DNA of 64,000 bases from Stemphylium vesicarium (taxonomy: Eukaryota; Ascomycota; Dothideomycetes; Pleosporales; Pleosporaceae), in NCBI GenBank assembly GCA_004380135.1, contig QXCR01000076.1, positions 81,985 through 145,984 on the forward strand. Direction: 5' to 3'. Below the pieces are notes generated by a model. The model was not told where the DNA came from and made no database searches. It saw only the letters and a list, made by a program, of their open reading frames with translations. Positions within the stretch are counted from its first letter, which is position 1; each line of letters starts with the position of its first letter. The translations under genes and the position numbers were made by a program. Below, in pieces: positions 35,458 through 48,463 of the stretch.

Positions 35458-36154
35458 TTTCTTCGTGATGAGAGACGAGAGTAGATGGTGGTGCTGTTGA
35501 CGCAGATCCGAGTGTAAACACAGGCGATTTGGTTCAAGACAATCAAACCGGTGGCAAGACAATGTAAACACTGGCAGCGCTAAGGGATCTAGTGAATCTG
35601 GGGTCGGCAACGGGATCATCTGTGATTGAGCTATTATAGTGGAAGTGCATGATTAGTGTGACTGTTTCTACTGTTCCTCGTCGCGCAATCGGCCTTTCCG
35701 CTCGCGCAATGCAGCAACGCAGGCGGGTAAGGCAACACTGCACGAGGTCGCCCGTGGACGGGCACCGTGGCTCTTTTGAAGAGCACATTCGTTTCGTCGA
35801 TTGTCTGCTTGCGATAAGTGAGTAGCGCCATTGACGTGCAATAGATACAAGGTGAAGACTGCAATCACACGCGATAAGCTGCGGATATCACGTTGAGTAA
35901 TGATCTGCGCTGCGTGTGTGAGCTCATGGTGTGTACGTTGGGGTTCGGCAACCGGAGTCACTCCGCACGAATATGACGTACTGTCACGCCCAAGGAAACG
36001 TTGTGAGACGGACGTTTACCGCAATTCAGATTCATGGAACGTGGTAGTCATTATTTGTTTATACCAAAATTCTATGCCACTTTGGATGGTGTACATAATG
36101 TTGACGTAAGCATGTGTAAAGTATGGCGCGGGCAAGCGCTCCGCATAACATAGC
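35458..36154. other. Intergenic region
   Basis: About 700 bp holding the transporter promoter and the Rpt6 3' end, both on the minus strand. No other feature is seen. Confidence 0.4.
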
Positions 36155-37372
36155 CTACTTCCACAGCTTGCTCAAACTGGTTGCCTTGTCGTCGTGCTTG
36201 TTCAGCACCTTGGCCGTGGCCAAGTCAAAGTCCTCCTGTGTAACGTGCACTCTCCTCTCCCTGAGAGCGTACATGCCGGCCTCGGTGCAGACACCCTTCA
36301 ACTCAGCACCCGAACATCCGTTCATCTTTTCTGCAATCTTGGTCAGATTGATGCCGCGGGTCAGGTTCATACTTCTAGAGTGAATTCGCAGGATGTCAGC
36401 GCGTGCTTCGACGGTTGGCGGTGGGAACTCGATCTTTCGGTCGATGCGGCCGGGTCGTAGAAGGGCCGGGTCGAGAATGTCGAGACGGTTCGTCGCCATG
36501 ATGATCTTGATGTTCTTGGTCGGCTCGAAACCGTCCAGCTGGTTCAACAACTCCAACATAGTGCGCTGCACTTCGGAATCACCACCAGAGCTGCCCTCAA
36601 CACGACTTGAGCCGATACTGTCAATTTCGTCCATGAAGATGATGCTGGGCGCGTGTTCCCGGGCCATGACGAATAGTTCTCGGACCATGCGACTACCTTC
36701 ACCAATGTACTTTTGGACCAGCTCACTACCCGATACACGGATGAACTTGCAGTCGGCGTGATGCGCGACAGCACGCGCAAGCAACGTCTTTCCTGTTCCT
36801 GGAGGACCGTACAGTAAGACACCCTTGGGCTGAGCGATACCGAGCGATTCGAAGAGTTCGGGATGTTGTAGACCTAGTTCGATGACTTCCTTGATCTCCT
36901 TGATCTGCTGGTCCAGACCACCGATCATGTCGTATGTGCTGTCGGGTACCTTCTCGACCATCATGAGGGAGACGAGCGGATCGACCGAGGATGGCAGCAG
37001 CTTTTCGAGTTTGTAGGAGTCGCTGAGTAGGGTGACACGCTTGCCGGCGGTGAGTTTGCTGATGTCGACGCTGTCGGCCACATCAACGACTGGTCGGGGT
37101 TAGACTTTGGCCTAGTTTTGATGCTGGGTACACATACCATATTTGCCCTCGGGGTGAACCTTGACCAGCACCTTCTTCGTGCCCATGACCTTTACCACCT
37201 CACCGACATAGGACCCCGGCTGCTGGAGCAGGCCAAGCTCCTCCCGCAGTAACCGCACTCTTGAGTTGTAGTCGTTGCGCTGGGCTTCGAGTCGTCGCAG
37301 CTTTGCTTGGCCCTGTATGATCTCGAGCTTCATCGCCTCGATCTTGTTGTGGAAGAAGGTATCGAGCGCCAT
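36155..37372 (-). CDS. rpt6: 26S proteasome regulatory ATPase subunit Rpt6
   Basis: One of the six AAA ATPases that unfold substrates at the base of the 19S proteasome cap. Exons 37372-37138 and 37089-36155 give 389 aa, as in other Rpt6 proteins. The N-terminal coiled coil (KIEAMKLEIIQGQAKLRRLE) is followed by an OB domain (GSYVGEVVKVMGTKKVLVKV). The AAA core shows Walker A GVLLYGPPGTGKTLLARAVA, the pore loop KYIGEGSRMVRELF, Walker B SIIFMDEIDSIG, sensor 1 IIMATNRLD and the arginine-finger region LLRPGRIDRKIEFPPP. The C-terminus ends SLSKLWK, the Rpt6-type end. It is divergent from the exchanger gene. Confidence 0.97.
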
Positions 37373-38255
37373 GGTTGTGGCGGTTGCCGGCGGCGGTGGT
37401 CAGGCTAGGGAAACAGAGATGGCACTGCAGGGATCTGTGAGTGTGGCAGTGGAAGATGGAGTTCGGAGACCGCCGGGCGAGTGAGTGAGTGTGCGAGTGG
37501 TTGAGATAGCGATGGCGATGGCGATGGCGTAGGCGACTGTTGCACCCGTCTATTGACACCGTCACTGGAAGCTTCCGAAGCTGCGATGGCGGATCAATGG
37601 TTTCGCCGGGTGGCCGGGTGGCCGGGTGGCCGACTAGCGCCTGCGCCTCACCTGGAGGCTGGACCCGGAGGCTGAGGAAGCTTGGGGCCCTGGATGCCCC
37701 ACCGCGCGCGCCGCCATTCCCAGTTCCCCAAGGACGCTGGACATATCATGTCAGAGCGTCCACAGCTGCACCGCCACTCGTCGGCTCTGGAGTGGGGAAT
37801 GGCATTAATACATGGCGTGAAATGACTCCAGCGCCCTCTGCAAACTGAATTACATGTTGCCGTGCATTCCGTGGACTCCATCCATGACGTGCAGCGCGTG
37901 CGGCGGTCTTATCGGGACTGAGACAGCCCTGCCCAGAGGGTCCGCAAAATGCCCGATAGTTGCGGGCATGCTTGGTGGTGAATGGCTGGGGGCCGGCCTT
38001 TGGCATGTCTAACAAGGTCATCTGCAGCGTCCACCCACACACCAGACCTCAGCAGAGGCGTCCGGCAAGTACTGTGATGCGTCTTATCCTTTGTTTTATA
38101 GCTGCCATCGCACGGCGACAGAGCAGTGACTGGTGCAGATAGACACGCAGTCTGAGCTGGGACCATTCGCTGTTTCCAAGCTTCCCAAAACAAGGTCGAG
38201 CTACACATCGCCCGTCAGCTCCCTTGCACCACATCCACCGCATCGCGACGCCGCC
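37373..38255. promoter_or_regulatory. Divergent promoter region (rpt6 / vnx1) with short tandem repeats
   Basis: About 880 bp between divergent start codons. It includes a microsatellite of gatggc units (about 37509-37530) and 3.5 copies of the 8-bp unit gccgggtg at 37605-37632. No canonical proteasome control element (GGTGGCAAA) was seen. Confidence 0.45.
37605..37632. repeat. Tandem repeat, 8-bp unit, 3.5 copies
   Basis: The unit gccgggtg is repeated without interruption between the divergent rpt6 and vnx1 genes. It is short enough to vary between strains by slippage. Confidence 0.85.
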
Positions 38256-41200
38256 ATGGAGGACCGCACGCCTACCTCAGGCAAGCCCAAGCCGTCGCCC
38301 GACACGTCCCGTCGGAGCAGCACTCATGGCACCGGCAGCGACACGCCTGCCCAGACCGCGACAGGCGCTGAAGCCGCGCGCAGACGGCCTCAAGCTGCCA
38401 TGCAGCCCTCTGGCTATGGTACGTTTCTAGCCCACGCACATGGAAAGCTGCTGTCAAAAAAAACGAACAACAAGCTAACGCTCCACCTGCAGGCTCCATT
38501 ACTTCTGGCATGGAGCGCCGTCAGCAAAACCCACCCGTCCCCGAGGGCTCAGCCAAGCCCAAGAAGCCCACCATGACCCGCCGCGCGACATCCTCCAAAT
38601 GGCCGCAAAAGGGGCAAGAGTTCAGCGTCGACGATGCCGAGGAGGAGGTGGAGCTCGACCAAGCCCAGCAAGACCACCAGAAGAAGCAACACAAGACGCT
38701 GCGCAGCAAGCCCTCTACTGTACGACGCAGAACTGTTGCACAGCCGGCCGCGCTCAAGACGATAGACTCTACCGAAGACGACGAAGTCGAGCAGGAGAAC
38801 GCGGGACCGCCAACCAGCACCGACGCGGACGCGACCCCCGGTTCCTCCAGCGAAGATACCGTACAGGCAGAAGAGGAGGAGAGTGGAGGCGGCGGCGACG
38901 ACGACGACGATCTGAGTGACGCTGAGAGCTTCACACTCCGCGATCGCCAGGATGCCATCAACGTGACCCATCCCTTTGGTATCAGGATTTGGAAGCCTGC
39001 CCTTTACAAGAAGGGACGATCAGTGCAGCGCAATGCAGAGGAAGACATTCACTCGTCGCCCGGCCTCTACGTGAGCAAATGGCTGCTCCTCTTCAATATT
39101 GTCTGGACATTGGTCTTCGGCTGGTGGCTGGCCGTCGTGGCTGCTGCTGGAGGTCTGCTATGCGCCCTGCTTGGCTTCAACGAAAGCTGCAAAGAGTACT
39201 CGCACCTTCTCTTCCACCTTGCCGGATATCTGTTCTACCCTTTCGGCAAGTATGTGAAGCTTATGCAGGATGAGGCCTACATAGAAGAAGACGAAGGTGA
39301 GGGTCGCAGCATCAGCGAATATGAGCAATGGCAAAGCGGTGACATCGAGGAAGGACGTCTCTTCTTTGGTCCTTCTGAGGGCACCAGCTCCCTTGTCGGC
39401 CGGAGACGCAACAGCGTAGACTCGGCTGGCGGCGAGACCACAAGCCTGCTTGGTCGAGATGGGCGTGCTAACGTGAATCATACTGACACTGCCAACACCA
39501 AAAGGAGGCTTTTCGGTCGCGGTAAATGGAACCTCGGCCGAGTTGTCTTCTTCCTGTTTTTCTATGGCATTCTAACACCCTCGCTCTTCCTCGTTTCGGC
39601 GCTGTGCTGGTTCCTTGTCTTCACGATCCCCATGGGCAAAACTACGTTGCTCTTGTTCGATCACCTGCGCCGTCACCCCCTAGCACTCTCTTTCCATTCC
39701 GACAATGGCAATGTGCGTCGTCCTGGAGAGTCGTCCTCCATCCTCCTGTGCACCTACCGTGCAGTTGGTATCAAGTACTGGAAGTACACCATCGACGGTA
39801 CAAACATCTTTCTGATCAATCTCCTTGGCTTGGTGGCTTTCACCATCTTCGACTACTTCGTCTTAGCTGAGTCTATGGAGCTCAAATTTTGGCTGACGGA
39901 CCAATTCCTGCTCTTCACGCTTGCACTGTTGTCCATCATTCCATTGGCATACTTCATCGGCCAAGCAGTAGCCTCCATCTCCGCGCAGTCATCCATGGGT
40001 GTCGGAGCGACCATCAATGCCTTCTTCTCTACTGTGGTCGAGGTTTTCCTTTATTGCGTTGCGCTCAAGCAGGGCAAGGCCCAGCTTGTTGAGGGGAGTA
40101 TCATTGGTAGCATCTTCGCGGGTATCCTCTTTTTGCCCGGCTTGTCCATGTGTTTTGGTGCACTGAAACGTAAGACTCAGCGATTCAATGTACGGTCGGC
40201 TGGTGTGACATCGACCATGCTTTTGTTTGCCGTTATCGGCGCTTTTGGCCCCACACTGTTCTATCAAATCTACGGAAGCGTAAGGATTTCCTCTTGTTGC
40301 CACGAACATTTGCTAACAGCCCTCAGCATGAACTCAACTGCCACCAATGTGTGCACTCCCGTCACAGTGCCCCATCTGAGCGGGACTGCCGCAGATGCTA
40401 CTACTCCCAGACCCCGGCACTCCACGACAGGTTCTACAATGAAGCTGTGAAGCCATACACTTGGTTTGCAGCAGCGTTACTGTTCTTCTCTTACATCATC
40501 GGTCTATTGTTCACCCTGCGAACTCATGCCGCGACCATCTGGACGGAACCGGATGCCCAAGAGAAGAAGCTCCTGGAGATGAGCGCCAGCAGTCTCAGCC
40601 AGAGCGGCCACATGGAGTTTCCGCATTCTTCCTTTGTCAGGCAGGCTACTGGCCAGTCGATGACTCGGGCGCATATCCGTGACAGCCAACTGTACAAGCG
40701 TATGCTTAGCCAGACGCTACAGGAAGTTGGCCTCGGACCGGAGCAGTCCACATCAGACGACAGACGTCCAGGCTCAAAGGCTGATAGTGTCACGCCGCAT
40801 ATGGTGCCACCTAAAGATGGTGACTCACATTCACACCACTCTTTCCACGTTGAAGGCCTCACGGATGATGCCGCAGAATCACTAGCACGCCGAATAACAG
40901 AGATTGCCGCGACAACCACAGCCCTGGCCACTCGCGATGTCACCAGAGCTCCACGTAAAGCTGCTCATCTTGCCAATACACCAAGCAAGACGCACGCAGA
41001 ACGCCCTGCTCACACGCGCAACAACACTGAGGCTGCGGCTCCCGAGGAACCCGATACCGCGCCAGGGCATGCTTCTGGCGGACACGATGCACCGAATTGG
41101 AGCCGTCAAAAGAGTGCCGCAATTCTCCTGACGGCGACCGTGGCATATGCCATAATTGCTGAGATTCTCGTCAACACGGTCGATGGTGTACTTGAAGGCT

Positions 41201-41712
41201 CGGATATTGACGAGAAGTTCCTGGGCATCACGTTGTTCGCCTTGGTACCCAACACGACGGAATTCTTGAACGCCATTTCCTTCGCTATGAATGGCAATAT
41301 TGCACTCTCCATGGAAATCGGTTCTGCCTACGCGCTACAAGTCTGTCTTCTGCAGATCCCAGCTCTAGTGTTTTACAGTGCTATCCATAGCGGATACATT
41401 CCCGCGCACGAGGTCGCAAGTCAGACCTTCACGCTGATCTTCCCTCAGTGGGACATGGTCACAGTCATACTCTGCGTCTTCCTTCTATCATACATGTATG
41501 GTGAAGGTAAGAGCAACTACTTCAAAGGCTCAATTCTCATATTGTCCTACCTGGTGGTGATTGCTGGCTTCTATCTGTCCGGCTTCAACGACTTCGAAAG
41601 GATGGGTGTTGACCCAATGGATACACTAGCGCTTGGCGGATTGGTTGAGCAGCAGGTGCAGTCTATGACGTTCAAGACACCAGGATGGGGCAGGAGTGGT
41701 GTGGCCTACTGA
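38256..41712 (+). CDS. Vacuolar cation/H+ exchanger, Vnx1-like (CaCA family)
   Basis: Large low-affinity monovalent cation/calcium proton antiporter, probably of the vacuolar or endomembrane system. Exons 38256-38418, 38493-40279 and 40327-41712 give 1111 aa. The first 230 residues are hydrophilic, Ser/Pro- and Glu-rich with an acidic run (GGGGDDDDDLSD). The signature FNESCKEYSHLLFHLAGYLF, a Vnx1-type N-terminal membrane block, follows. Next are a cytosolic loop and hydrophobic segments, then the first exchanger repeat near SSMGVGATINAFFSTVVEVF with its conserved acidic residue. A long polar loop (about residues 720-905) precedes the second repeat, FLGITLFALVPNTTEFLNAI. This order matches yeast Vnx1, which is larger than the Vcx1/Pmr-type exchangers. 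Ion preference cannot be judged from sequence. Confidence 0.9.
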
Positions 41713-42879
41713 GTAGCGATTATTCTGTTTGGCGGGAGTAGACGAGACTGTATGTTTATTCATAATGGTTTTCACAGTGTGGGCAGTCGGATGTACATGG
41801 AGTATTTGGTTGGCACACACGACACCATAGCGCAGGCGTTTGGATGATAGTAATGGTTTATAAAATATGAGGTTGTAGAAACAAGGCAACAGAACTTTGC
41901 CCACACATGGCTTCGTATGAAAAAAAGAAGCGTGCGGGGAAAAAAAAATGTTCTTGTACTATTTTGGGCAAAGATCAATCAAGATGCTGACGCGATGACA
42001 TGTGAATCCCGTAATACGATGATTACTGAGGTTGTAAGCATCACTCGGTCATGTGAAACAGGGCAAAAGGACATGAATGCATGTGAAACGCTGGATGATG
42101 GACTGACGTACTGCTCTCTCCGGCAGCATGCATTGCCGAAACAGGGCTGCAGGTCGGCAGGTCTGTATGCGCCCCGGGAATAAGTCGATCCATCCCTCCC
42201 GCCGATGACCGATTTCGATGCTTGGAGATGGATGGGTTCAGAACGGGGTCTTCGGGGTCGGTCACAGTCGGGCCGCTCGAAAGCAGTGAGGGTCGCTCAG
42301 CCATGGGGCTTACGACTGCTTCAGGGCCGCTGGTGGATTTTAAAGCGTCTTGCAAGATCAACGGAGCGAGGCGGAAGTAATTGGGTGGTCACGAAGCGAA
42401 GAAAACAACAAGTCGGAGTGCATGAGGTGGGGCGGCGTAGCGAGACAGCGTGCTCGCGTGCGAATCGCCTTTGGTGTGGGAGAGCCCTGGTGAAACAGTG
42501 GGTCGGCGGCGTCAGCGGATATAGGCCTGGAGGCAGTGGGAGGCAGTAGGAACTCCAATCGATATGCTGCCGCGCCTCTCCGCTAGGTTCGTGTCTAGCC
42601 ACCTTTAAGCATATGTACTTGTTCTTGCCGCCGTTCCTTTTCGCGCATGTCATGTTGGTTGTGGGGTGCGAGCATTGTCTCCCGATATCGTTCTTCTGCA
42701 TTACTTGGGTTTTCTTGGGGACGAGATAGCTGAAGCCACACCCCGCCGTCGAGTCCAACCCTCCATGGGGCCTCCCGACCTGGTGTGCTGGTCATCGATA
42801 ACAGGAACGCACTGCTCCAGCTGCGAACGGTCCAGTCCATTCACTTGATCGCGTGCAAAACATCCGGATATACACGGTA
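41713..42879. other. Intergenic region
   Basis: About 1.2 kb between two plus-strand genes. Open frames on both strands near 42.2-42.8 kb lack motifs and overlap each other antisense, so none is called. An A-rich run lies at 41918-41949. The right end should contain the promoter of the RING gene. Confidence 0.4.
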
Positions 42880-44661
42880 ATGCTGTTCGCGCGCTTGCAC
42901 CACCTGCCCTGGCAGTTGACCTGCCTCTTGTTCGCGACCGTCGCCACGGCCACGATTACGCCCTCCAACACTTCGACTGTGCGCCCAGACGTGATTGAAG
43001 ACACGCTGCCGCTGGCCCATGCCGAGAACGATGGGGGCAAGATTGCTGATGTCATCGCATTGACCGAGGAGGCCGCCAACTCGGTTTGTCGCATCCTCGT
43101 CGTCGCACATGAATGCTTGCGCTGACGCACAACTGATAGGTCGGAGCCAACTTGTACTACACCAACTTCTCCAACGTCGCCAACATCTCTAACGGCGAGA
43201 TCGCATATATCAGCTGTAATCCCGACGACTACACTGGCTTTGACAATGCGCAACGCGTCTTTGAGCAGGCCTATACCCAGGCGAACATCACGGCCGTCAT
43301 CCTGTACAGCACCGCTACCAACTACTGCAACTACTCGCAGGACAATTCCCAGGAGATGATCGAGCGCTTTGCCGTCTACTCTATGACGAACCGAGACGAC
43401 TCAGCCCTTGTGCTGGACGCCGTAGACAATCTACCCGCATCCATGAAATACTTTGTCCGAGTCGAGGGTCAGTCGGACAACGACGACAACAACAACGATG
43501 GAGATGGCAACCCATACCAGGCGCAAAACCCCCTGGGTCCTTCGCCATCGACGGCTGTCGCTATGATTATCCTGTATAGTATAACCGGTATCATCACGGC
43601 CTTGTTCCTGGTCATCATCATTACCGGTGCAGTACGAGCGCATCGACACCCAGAGCGCTACGGCCCACGGAATGTGCTTGGACGACCGAGGCAAAGTAGA
43701 GCGAGGGGCTTAGGAAGAGCTATACTCGATACTATTCCCATTGTCAAATTTGGCGAGAAAGAGCCGGCGAAGCCAGCGGATGTTGAGCTGGGGTCGACGG
43801 CAGAGACGAGAGACGTAACCGAAGCGAATGCGACCAGCCATGTCCATGCAAACCTAGCGGCTACAACGGACCGAAGTAACGAAGCAACAATAACGGCCAC
43901 TGAAGACGCGACAGAATCTCGATTGGAGACTGCACGGGGTGAGGCCGAGGAACAGCAATCGGGCATTGCGCCCGCACAGCCTGTTGTTGCAGCCGTTTCG
44001 ACGGGCGCCGATAATGCTTCGCCTGATGAAAGCCTAGGATGTTCTATCTGTACTGAAGATTTTGAAAAGGGTCAAGATCTTCGCGTCCTGCCGTGCGATC
44101 ACAAGTTCCACCCGGAATGCGTGGATCCATGGCTACTGAATGTGTCCGGTACCTGTCCATTATGGTAAGCCATATCAAGTCTATCCTCTCTACAACTCAC
44201 TAACTCCGTACAGCCGGGTCGATCTCCGACCTGTAAACTCCCATGACTCTTCAGCCTCGCAAGATCAAAACGAGCTCGCTCCACCATTAAACCCTGAAGC
44301 TGAAACATCACAACGCCGTCGCATCGCACTACGTGATATCCTCTCACTCCGCCAGCGACCAAATGCCTCGGCGGAAGAACGGATCAGCGCTCTACGACGT
44401 CTAAGAGAGCAAAGGCAAAATCAGAGTGGGGAGTTGGCGGGCGGGAGTACGAATGCCAGTGTCGAAGATGTAGCGAACACGAGAGATAGGAGAAGTAGGA
44501 GGATCAGCGCTCGTTTAAGCGATGTTTTCACGGGTCGCGCGCGACGGGAGAGAAGAGACGAAAGCCCGGGGCATCAGGGAGACTCGACTCTAAGTCCACC
44601 GAGAGATAGTTCACCGCGACCCAACACCGGTGGCGGTACCAATGAACCCCACGCCCGGTAG
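42880..44661 (+). CDS. Single-pass membrane RING-H2 E3 ubiquitin ligase
   Basis: Predicted ubiquitin ligase of 558 aa from exons 42880-43083, 43140-44164 and 44214-44661. An N-terminal hydrophobic signal segment (LTCLLFATVATA) leads into a lumenal domain with several N-x-S/T sites and a PA-like stretch (ISNGEIAYISCNPDDYTGFD). One membrane helix follows (MIILYSITGIITALFLVIIITGA shortened here: residues about 207-230). The cytosolic side has a polar linker and the RING-H2 domain: CSICTEDFEKGQDLRVLPCD, then HKFHPECVDPWL, and CPLCRVD, whose last Cys is created by the splice at 44164/44214. The tail is Arg/Ser/Pro-rich. This PA-TM-RING layout is that of endomembrane E3 ligases. Its substrate is unknown. 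Confidence 0.9.
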
Positions 44662-45203
44662 TACTGTGGCATTTTGTACATTGTAATGATAACATCATCA
44701 AGGCCAAATGTCTCAGCACGTATCTGTGTGATTTCCAAATTGTTCGAACTGTGTCAAGTGTAGCGGCTCCAATGAGCGAAGAGCAAGAGATGAGTCTAGA
44801 ACATTTTAAAACAGAGGAGCAAAACCCGATCGAGTCGATTTCGGCACAGATGGACTGTTGTTGGCAGAAAGCATTTACGCTGTACCTTCTGGAGCGTTGT
44901 AGGGCAATGAGAGCTCGTCTTGCTCATCACTTGCCAAGTATCACAATGTTGTGACCTTAGTTCTGGAGGTGCATGGGCGACGACCAGCTGAGCCTTTCAG
45001 GTCTTAATTGATGTGACAAGGGCAAAGGAATTTAGTTGTCATAGTGAAACGTTGCGTTGGATACAACATGGTTCTATTTGGGTTACCTAAGGAATGACAA
45101 TCCCAGATATCTTAATGAGCGTATAAAGTTGGTTCTAAGAAATTGGTAGCGCCTTGCGATCTACAGTAACCACTAATAAGCAGTCAAGTAAATTTCCCGA
45201 AGC
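44662..45203. other. Convergent intergenic region
   Basis: About 540 bp between converging genes. A 67-codon open frame at 44751-44954 has no motif. Likely 3' untranslated sequence. Confidence 0.4.
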
Positions 45204-46609
45204 TTAGTAATGGTAAGGGACATTGTCCTGCTTAGGGACATGTTGTTGCTGTTGCTGCTGTTGCTTGCGGTTGTTTTGGTCCTTTCCGTATTGAGGAGCC
45301 TTGGGGAAGACAGCAGAAGAAGTGACAGATGTAGCAAAGCTGGAAGAGGCAGTTGCGGACGAGGAGGCGACGGTCGTAAAGAATGAGCTCGAAGCGAGAC
45401 TTGCGGCGCCGGTAGGTGCGACACCCGAGGGCATAGCGCCGGTGGGAGCACCATCAGTACCGTTGGATCCAGGAGGAGAGCCACTTCCGCCCATACCAGA
45501 GTTCTCGTTGGTAACACCTCCCTCAGCGTAGAGGTTTGCAGCGGGAGTGGCGTTGTAGGAAGCACCAGAATCCATACCGAAGGCCAACCAACCGAAGATG
45601 CCATCGGAGACATCATCACCAAGGAGAACGTACTCGATCATAGGATCGACATCGCTGGCCTCCTCGCTAAGGATTGAGTCATCCGCGTTCTCGGTAATCT
45701 CCTGAGTGTTGCTGGCGTATGGCTCAACAGCTTCCACAGCTTCGATGAGATTTTGATCGAAAAACACCTGTCCAACATGAGTGACCGAAGCACCAGTCAG
45801 AGTGTTGTTATCGTTGACAGTGGCATCAAGAGTGTGTGAAATGACGTGGATATGTGTAGCGCGGCTGGTGTAGTGACCGGGGAACGTGGTATCGAACTGT
45901 ACCACACCGCTTTCGTCGGCCTGTGAGATACCACGTAGGAAAGTCTTGTCGAGATTTGCCTCATCACTGCTGTCGCCGTTGCCGTTGGCCACGATGCCGG
46001 AGTACACACCAGTGGAGTTGCAGTGCCACAATTCGAGGTAGACGGAAGGAACGGGCTCGCAAGTATTAACATCGATGACCTGGATGGACAGATGGAGTGG
46101 CACACCATCCTGATCCTCAGTGATGTCCTCCCGGATCAATTCTCCCTGGACCCAGTATGGGCCTTGGGTCACCTCAGGGGTGAGTATACAGGAGTTGTTG
46201 CCAGTAAACAGGATGGAGGGGTCAGTATCCGCAGTGACACCTGTAAGGTTGGAGGCGTGTGAGGTTTTGAGGACGGTATCGAGGTCACGAGCGCGGAGGT
46301 AGTTCTTCTCTGTTGCTTTCGTAAGTAAAAGTAGTGCGAACTGAGGTTCCAGATCGTTGGCATACCCTGATCGATCGCGCGCTTAGCACGCATCTTCTTG
46401 ACCTCTGCGCTTCGGCGGTGAGCCATGGCAATGTCGTTGCCACGAGCCTTCAGCGTATCAGCGCAGTGAGTGAGCGAGCGCTTGTGAGTGCTCAAGTATG
46501 CATTGCGCTGAGTAATCTCACGAGCATGCTCCTCAGGACTGTCGCCGGGATGAGCAGAGGACTGCTGAGCGAATAGAGCAACTCCTGCAAGAGCGGTAAT
46601 GAACTTCAT
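45204..46609 (-). CDS. Secreted intradiol ring-cleavage dioxygenase-like protein
   Basis: Extracellular protein of 449 aa from exons 46609-46366 and 46309-45204. A signal peptide (MKFITALAGVALFAQQSSA) is followed by a basic pro-region with AHRRSAEVKKMRAKRA, possibly a Kex2 processing site. The dioxygenase fold contains the family start CILTPEVTQGPYWVQGELIR with the first iron-ligand Tyr, then the SVYLELWHCNSTGVYSG strand. FPGHYTSRATHIHV supplies the second Tyr and the two His ligands. The C-terminal 110 residues are Gly/Ser/Thr/Ala-rich, with potential O-glycosylation, and end in a seven-Gln run. Fungal relatives cleave catechol-type aromatics or lignin-derived compounds outside the cell. Substrate here is unknown. 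Confidence 0.9.
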
Positions 46610-48463
46610 GTTGAAGGACAGGTTGAGTCCTGGGAGTCAAAGGATCGTTGAAAAGACAGGAATGAATTGAGCGTGACGATGGCTCTTTGGAACCTAAAGT
46701 CTTGAGCTTTATACGATAATATCGTACAACCATTTCAGTTCCCTAAGTGGTGACTTCGCCATGCTCATGGCTTAGTCGTCACCAAGCATACGCAAGCACT
46801 ACAAAGAGGGTTGGCGTCCGGCTTGGCAGAAACATTCTGGGCATCGCGAGGTAGGGCCTTTCGGACATTGTTGTTCCCCAGATTCAGCTGGGGCTGTTCA
46901 CATCTCGAATCGATCAATTCTTCTGGCGAGAAAGTACTTTCTTCGCCCTCGACAAGACACCAGGCTTCCCAAAATGAACACAAATACGGTCTGCTCAAGC
47001 GCATTGCTCAAGTCCAGCACTGCATTCTTGTCTTACTGCGCAATCATAGAGTTGTCTGTCCCCGCTATCCAACCTGTGCATGTCGTCGTGGTTTCGTTTC
47101 AAACACCAGACCCGCCTCAGTACACGTAACTCTGAATGTACCAATAGAGATCCTCGCAATGCAAAGCAGGCGTGGAAATTTGGCCTTTCCCCTGCAGGCA
47201 GCTCCATCACGACATAGCCGGTTAGTAATGTGACGCGTCTTACATGCTTAACCCTGAAGAAGACCGGGATACGCGTATATCTGTCTTGGCGGCAAGCTGA
47301 TTACCGTGCGGTAAACAGCTAACTTAATTAAGCTACAAGCCTTCCAAGGTTGCCAGTAGCTATATAAGCCTGTTGACCCGAACTCCTCATATCGTAGTAT
47401 GCAAACATTTCGCGTTGCAGACAGAGTACTGAGCGCGGTAGATGGCCAACGGTTTCAGCGCAATATATGCTACTTACCTAGGTATACGCAGAGCTCAAGC
47501 GAGAATAACCAGATTGACGTGATGAGTACCGATGGATGTCGATTTTGGACGCGAGTTGAGTGGACGGGGTAGCAAAAACCGACGATGGCGCAGTTTGGGA
47601 AACAGGTGGCGGTGCACTGTGGGGCGGATGCTCGTTACGAGGTGATGACGCGAGTGCGAACCGCGTGCTTCAGACGTCCGAACTAGCGGGTGGCTGCAGA
47701 CGGCACCTCGTCAACCCTTTTTTCATGAACACATTGCACATGAACACCTTGTGCATGCTACCTCCCTAGAATGAGCCCTTCGACCTTGCTAACATGACTT
47801 TGAGGCCGATGCCTAGTGGCGAAGCATGGTCAGCCAGATCGTTCCCCACTCAAGGCAAGACGACGGTTCCGGATTGCGCAACCTAAAGAAGGTTGTGCCG
47901 TCTCTACAACAGCTGTTGCGGCCACGTGAGTGGTACAGAGCGACTCCCAAAAGAAACGACCCAGACGCTGGCGAATGGGGTTGCGTTCTCACATCTAGAT
48001 CCCACAGATCCGTCGTAGCGAGGTACGCTGCTCAAGTAGCAATCTCGTAGTGCCCGGTTTGCGACTTGAACCAGGCATTAAATGCCGGGCCAACTGCTCG
48101 GACCACTTGCTTTGCGGCCTCATGATACGTCTTGGAGAGTCAGATCCGACCTTGAGCACGACTAATGGCACTAGTCGACATCTAGATCGCGGCTCATGAT
48201 CGCCGGCGCGGGAGATCGCTTCCCTAGTTTTTCGCTACCATCGCAATGGCGTCGTTGTACGGATGCAAAATGCGTGAGATTAGCTCTCCTTTCTAGCAGG
48301 TTTTTGCCCTCGATTTGGATGAACGGTTGCATGTATCCCACTCTACACTTCATACTTGCGGTCAACATCGGCGTAGCCGTATAAAGGGTAACAGCATGTT
48401 CCCCAACCTGCGCCCTTACGCGCTGTCCGAGCCCTTATTATTCCCAGTGGTTTTGAACACACA
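46610..48463. other. Intergenic region
   Basis: About 1.85 kb between the divergent dioxygenase and membrane-receptor-like genes. No supported coding region. An imperfect inverted repeat (ggtgac...gtcacc with inner gccat/atggc) lies at 46749-46783, near the dioxygenase promoter. Otherwise nothing is recognised. Confidence 0.4.

Noticed and set aside
46811..47233. 140-codon open frame upstream of the dioxygenase
   Set aside because: No motif, low conservation signals and several competing frames. It lies in the promoter region of the dioxygenase.
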